Of a stretch of DNA of 16,819 nucleotides, positions 13,991 to 16,819 are shown piece after piece (position 1 is the stretch's first letter; every line of letters begins with the position of its first letter). The stretch covers positions 1 to 16,819 of the forward strand of contig JAPLSR010000240.1 of the NCBI GenBank assembly GCA_026398545.1. Direction: 5' to 3'. A program made the translations under genes and the position numbers. Origin of the DNA: Candidatus Sumerlaeota bacterium. Lineage in GTDB: Bacteria; Sumerlaeota; Sumerlaeia; MWCT01. The notes below the pieces were generated by a model. It was given only the letters and a program-made list of their open reading frames with translations. It was not told where the DNA came from and made no database searches.

Positions 13991-15110
13991 AGATTACGAT
14001 GCCAACAAGGGGAGATTCGCCGGTGCGGTCTCCGCAAGGGAACCGAATACCATATGGCGCTCTGAAAGCTGGCTGACCGGCGTTGCCACGATGGGGATGC
14101 TCATGACCTGGCACCGCACGGAGGATAAAAAGTATCTCGATGCCGCCCTGCGTGCGGGGGAGTATCTCAAAACGCTTCAGATTCTTGATAGGCGCGAGCC
14201 GCGTTTCTTCGGCGCCATACGTGAGCACACGCCTCAGAGCACCTGGTGTTATCCCCGCGACGGACTCACTGCCGCCATGGCAATGCTCTGGCTTTATGAG
14301 GAGACGAAAGAGCAGGAATATCTTGAGCGGGTGAAGATGTTTAACAAGTGGTTTATGGAGCGTGCGATGAAGAAGGGCTGGCCTGCCTGGCAGTATTACT
14401 TTTCTGACAGGGCGCCCGATTTTCTGCAGGGCTCCTTCCATGGCGGCGATGCCCAGTATTTTTTTGATTATTACCGTGTGACGGGTGACGGGACTTGCCT
14501 TGAAAAAGGCGTTCGGTTCATTGTTGATTATGCCCTGGAAAAATTTATCATGCTTGATGGTCGCATCAAGGTTATTTATGATGCCGAGGCGGAGGAGTAT
14601 ATCGAGGATGGCGTCACGTCTGAGGGGATGCAGAAGATGCACCGCCACAATGATGACTTCATGACCATTGGTGTTCTTTCCGCATATCTTTTATACCATG
14701 AACTGAGATATCTGGGACGGGCGGAGGCTTATGCGCGTTGGCTGATTTCCGAGCAGAGACTGGACGGCGGGTTTGGAAATCCGGATGTCCCGCCTGCTGC
14801 CGCCACAGTCCCCAACTTCCTGATAGACCTCTATGAGGTCACAAAAAAGCCGCAGTATCTCCAGGCGGCTCTCAAAGGGGCGAAATATCTCCTGACACAG
14901 CAGGAACTCAATCCTGAGCACAAGGAGATTTATGGGGGATTTTACGGCTATGACGGGAAATGGAATGTTGGACACCATGATGTAATTAATCTGAGGACAT
15001 CGGGTTATGCCCTTATTGCCCTTTTGAAGCTGGAGGGGAAGGAACGTGGTCCATATTACTCACCCTTTGACCGGGTGGGACGCTTCACCGCCAGACCTAT
15101 CGAACCTTAG
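13938..15110 (+). CDS. Six-hairpin-glycosidase-like (alpha/alpha toroid) protein, 5' end frameshifted
   Basis: The open body encodes about 390 residues. The recurring pattern of paired amphipathic helices with YLDAALRAGEYLKTL, EYLERVKMFNKWFM and QYLQAALKGAKYLL spaced through the chain suggests an alpha/alpha-barrel like those of six-hairpin glycosidases and related polysaccharide-acting enzymes. Conserved-looking aromatic and acidic patches include YPRDGLTAAMAMLW, HRHNDDF and DGGFGNPD. I cannot name the substrate or catalytic residues. Residues before about VGDYDANKG are probably not the native start, because an upstream signal-peptide frame and a better SD exist (13854-13990). It appears to be the third gene of the kinase/regulator operon. 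An exported carbohydrate-active enzyme is likely but unproven. Confidence 0.7.
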   Translation: MNWMTSSGGCFTMPPFVGDYDANKGRFAGAVSAREPNTIWRSESWLTGVATMGMLMTWHRTEDKKYLDAALRAGEYLKTLQILDRREPRFFGAIREHTPQSTWCYPRDGLTAAMAMLWLYEETKEQEYLERVKMFNKWFMERAMKKGWPAWQYYFSDRAPDFLQGSFHGGDAQYFFDYYRVTGDGTCLEKGVRFIVDYALEKFIMLDGRIKVIYDAEAEEYIEDGVTSEGMQKMHRHNDDFMTIGVLSAYLLYHELRYLGRAEAYARWLISEQRLDGGFGNPDVPPAAATVPNFLIDLYEVTKKPQYLQAALKGAKYLLTQQELNPEHKEIYGGFYGYDGKWNVGHHDVINLRTSGYALIALLKLEGKERGPYYSPFDRVGRFTARPIEP

Positions 15111-15150
15111 AAATAAGTTAAGAAACTCTAAAAAACGAAGATTCATCAAA

Positions 15151-15185
15151 GTCTGACTCAGTCGGACATGTCGGACGTGTCGGAC
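15151..15185. repeat. Short GTCGGAC tandem repeat between convergent genes
   Basis: Units GTCTGAC (15151), GTCGGAC (15161), GTCGGAC (15170) and GTCGGAC (15179) occur at 9-10 base spacing in the 83-base gap between the hydrolase and serine dehydratase stops. There is no second half to form a strong hairpin. Confidence 0.6.
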
Positions 15186-15193
15186 ACGGAGGT

Positions 15194-16402
15194 TTATTTT
15201 TTTTCGCGGAGGCGGTAGGCGGCGGCAAGACCGCCGGAGGACGTTTCACGATAGAGGGAAGGGATGTCGTGACCTGTCTGGCGCATGACGGAGACGGCAA
15301 CATCAAAGGGGATGCGATGGGTGCCGTCTGTGAAGAGGGCGTAATCCGCGCAATTGAGGGCGCCTGTGGCGGCAAAGGCGTTTCGTTCAATGCAGGGAAT
15401 CTGGACAAGTCCCGCCACGGGGTCGCATGTGAGTCCAAGGTGGTGTTCCAGCCCCATCTCTGCGGCGTATTCAATCTGGCGGATTGTGCCGCCCATGACC
15501 TGCACTGCGGCGCCGGCTCCCATGGCACAGGCAGTGCCGATTTCCCCCTGGCAGCCAACCTCCGCACCTGAGATGGATGCATTGTGTTTGACGATGTTTC
15601 CGATGAGACCGGCGGTGGCGAGGGCGCGCAGGATGTCATCTTTCTCGCACCCGATGGTCTCCCGGAGACAGCGCAGCACAGCGGGGAGGACACCGCTGGA
15701 GCCGCAGGTCGGGGCTGTGACAATGACCCCGCCAGATGCATTTTCCTCCGCAACGGCAAGGGCGTATGCCGAGGTGAGCCCCGTCCTTCTGAAGTGGGGA
15801 CCGCCGGTTTGCGTTTTGCGGTGGAATGACCATGCCTTCCGAGCCAGTCCCAATGGACCGGGCAGCACCCCCTCGGCGTGGATGCCGCGTTCAATAGCCG
15901 CCTGCATTGCCTCCCAGATGCTCTGGAGGAAGTTCCATATATCCCGACCTTCACAGGTCTCCACATACTCCCAGAAGGTCTGACCGGTCTCTTCACAGTG
16001 AGACATGATGGCTGACATGGTGTTCAGGTCATAGACAGATTTCAGGGTTGGCTCGGCGCCCCCTTCCATTATGGCTCCGCCGCCAATGCTATAAATGCGA
16101 TGGGATGAGATGGCTGCCCCGCTGGCGTCCAGCGCCTCAAAGAGCATTCCGAGTGGGTGAAGCGGCAGTTCATGTTTCGGTTCCCAGATGATTTCAAGGG
16201 GGGCGGGGGCGAAGGCATTCTTGATTGCCACATCGGTCAGGTGGCCTCGTCCTGTGGAGGCGAGGCTGCCGTAAAGGGTGACGCGATATCGCGCGGCATC
16301 GGGGTGTTTCTGACGGAACATTTCAGCGGCGATGCGTGGCGCCATTGTATGGCTGCTGGAGGGACCAACACCGATGCGGTATATTTCACGAATGGATTCC
16401 AT
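15194..16402 (-). CDS. sdaA: L-serine dehydratase, iron-sulfur type, single chain
   Basis: The enzyme deaminates L-serine to pyruvate and ammonia using a [4Fe-4S] cluster. At 402 residues it is somewhat shorter than the usual 450-460. The beta domain opens with IGVGPSSSHTMAP (substrate-binding SSSHT), and the alpha domain has APTCGSSGVLPAVL (C233). Cysteines C284 (GCQGEIG), C326 (LTCDPVAG) and C337 (IPCIERN) have the same 42- and 11-residue spacing as the three cluster ligands described for the Legionella enzyme. The C-terminus, ending LREKK, has no cysteine tail, unlike that enzyme. Start ATG 16402 has only a weak GTGAG upstream. It is convergent with the hydrolase gene and has its own promoter candidate. 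Confidence 0.94.
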   Translation of the reverse strand: MESIREIYRIGVGPSSSHTMAPRIAAEMFRQKHPDAARYRVTLYGSLASTGRGHLTDVAIKNAFAPAPLEIIWEPKHELPLHPLGMLFEALDASGAAISSHRIYSIGGGAIMEGGAEPTLKSVYDLNTMSAIMSHCEETGQTFWEYVETCEGRDIWNFLQSIWEAMQAAIERGIHAEGVLPGPLGLARKAWSFHRKTQTGGPHFRRTGLTSAYALAVAEENASGGVIVTAPTCGSSGVLPAVLRCLRETIGCEKDDILRALATAGLIGNIVKHNASISGAEVGCQGEIGTACAMGAGAAVQVMGGTIRQIEYAAEMGLEHHLGLTCDPVAGLVQIPCIERNAFAATGALNCADYALFTDGTHRIPFDVAVSVMRQTGHDIPSLYRETSSGGLAAAYRLREKK

Positions 16403-16430
16403 AAAGACTCACTGAATGAACTTTAAGGTA

Positions 16431-16459
16431 TTTATTGGCAAAGAGTTGGGGCAGGTCAA
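16431..16459 (-). promoter_or_regulatory. Promoter candidate for serine dehydratase
   Basis: On the minus strand TTGACC (16454-16459) lies 17 bp before AATAAA (16431-16436). The leader to ATG 16402 would be about 20 bases. Confidence 0.4.
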
Positions 16460-16480
16460 CAAAATTAACCATTCAGAATA

Positions 16481-16530
16481 GACAGGATTAACAAGATTTA
16501 CACGATTTGAAATCCTGACAGGAATTCCTG
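16481..16530. repeat. Nested palindromic block with CAGGATT/AATCCTG arms
   Basis: CAGGATT (16483-16489) pairs with AATCCTG (16511-16517). Within and beside it are GATTTGAAATC (16504-16514) and the perfect 12-base palindrome CAGGAATTCCTG (16519-16530). The left part also reads as loosely repeated AGGATTAAC, AGATTTAC, CGATTTGA units. Confidence 0.6.
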
Positions 16531-16540
16531 AAAGTAACAT

Positions 16541-16611
16541 TTTTAACCACAGATGAACACAGATATAATATTACATAATCAGTGTTTATCAGTGTTTATC
16601 TGTGGTTAAAA
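16541..16611. repeat. Palindromic intergenic element with CCACAGA core, copy 3
   Basis: TTTTAACCACAGAT (16541-16554) is a perfect reverse complement of 16598-16611; extended to 24 bases the arms still match at 22. The right side carries a tandem ATCAGTGTTT (16578-16587, 16588-16597). It ends three bases before the stop codon of the minus-strand gene at 16615, so it sits right at that gene's 3' end. Confidence 0.7.
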
Positions 16612-16614
16612 CGT

Positions 16615-16819
16615 TTATAGATGTCTATATTGCATATGGATGACTTTGTCGTTTTGTAAAGTAAAGGTCGCTCCCAGTTGTTTGTATGATGCCCTCTTCC
16701 CTTGCCCGATTGGCTCCACTGACGAAGGCTCCCCGTATGCTTTAGCGAGATCACCAAGTGTTGACCCCATACCAATTCCTTTGTCTGTTTTGTACTTGCA
16801 GGCTTTGATCAATGGACTA
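16615..16819 (-). CDS. C-terminal part of an unrecognised protein (runs off window)
   Basis: The open frame continues past the right edge, so only the last 68 or so residues are seen. The motif GIGMGSTLGDLAKAYGEP followed by LGATFTLQNDKVIHMQYR is a pattern I associate with small repeated domains in bacterial envelope lipoproteins and hypothetical proteins (a Gly-rich turn, a helix, and a beta strand). No further function can be given. It precedes sdaA on the same strand, with 212 bases of repeats and promoter between them, so it is probably a separate transcription unit. Confidence 0.5.
   Translation of the reverse strand, partial: SPLIKACKYKTDKGIGMGSTLGDLAKAYGEPSSVEPIGQGKRASYKQLGATFTLQNDKVIHMQYRHL

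Noticed and set aside
13494..14648. A 384-codon minus-strand frame across the regulator and hydrolase genes
   Set aside because: It is antisense to two plus-strand genes with clear domain patterns; the product is His/Pro/Arg-rich with no motif.
15151..15185. GTCGGAC repeats as a CRISPR array
   Set aside because: Units are seven bases at 9-10 base spacing, far below CRISPR repeat and spacer sizes, and no cas gene is near.

Overview
The window looks like chromosomal DNA from an uncultured bacterium. It carries Shine-Dalgarno-led genes, a trigger factor, RNase Y, PreA, a uroporphyrinogen-decarboxylase-like protein and an NtrB/NtrC-type two-component pair. That mix fits a diderm candidate phylum, but nothing seen here fixes the lineage. 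Most genes are moderately GC-rich. The stretch from about 1,000 to 4,300 is clearly AT-richer by eye: 18 of 60 bases are G/C at 2161-2220, against 41 of 60 at 5521-5580.

Layout. (1) 36-980, minus: a trigger-factor-like chaperone with an acidic N-terminal extension and no C-terminal substrate-binding domain. (2) 1158-4106: a decayed defence or restriction-modification island. It holds a 5' fragment of a GHKL-type ATPase (plus strand), a translationally coupled pair of small proteins (DUF6978-like and DUF1828/1829-like), an HNH restriction-endonuclease-like protein with an intact H-N-H triad, and a 5' fragment of a C5 cytosine methyltransferase (all minus strand). (3) 4334-6147: hisH and preA overlapping by one base. 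(4) 6170-7300, minus: a URO-D-superfamily protein of unknown role. (5) 7412-8896: an MFS transporter. (6) 9189-10745: RNase Y, followed by a good intrinsic terminator. (7) 11046-15110: a membrane histidine kinase, a sigma-54-type response regulator and a six-hairpin-glycosidase-like exported protein in one apparent operon; the 5' end of the last gene carries two apparent compensating frameshifts. (8) 15194-16402, minus: iron-sulfur L-serine dehydratase. (9) The C-terminal end of an unrecognised protein at the right edge.

Intergenic DNA holds three palindromic elements whose arms share a CCACAGA core (8903-9002, 10850-10939, 16541-16611). A nested palindromic block lies at 16481-16530 and a short GTCGGAC tandem repeat at 15151-15185. 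Seven upstream regions contain a TTGAC(T/G/C) box 17-18 bp before a -10-like hexamer, which suggests a conventional housekeeping sigma factor. Two of these would give transcripts with almost no 5' leader.

The strongest leads are the restriction island that keeps a catalytically complete HNH nuclease beside a methyltransferase cut off before its catalytic motif, the interrupted secreted hydrolase gene behind the two-component system, and the related palindromic elements sitting at gene ends.
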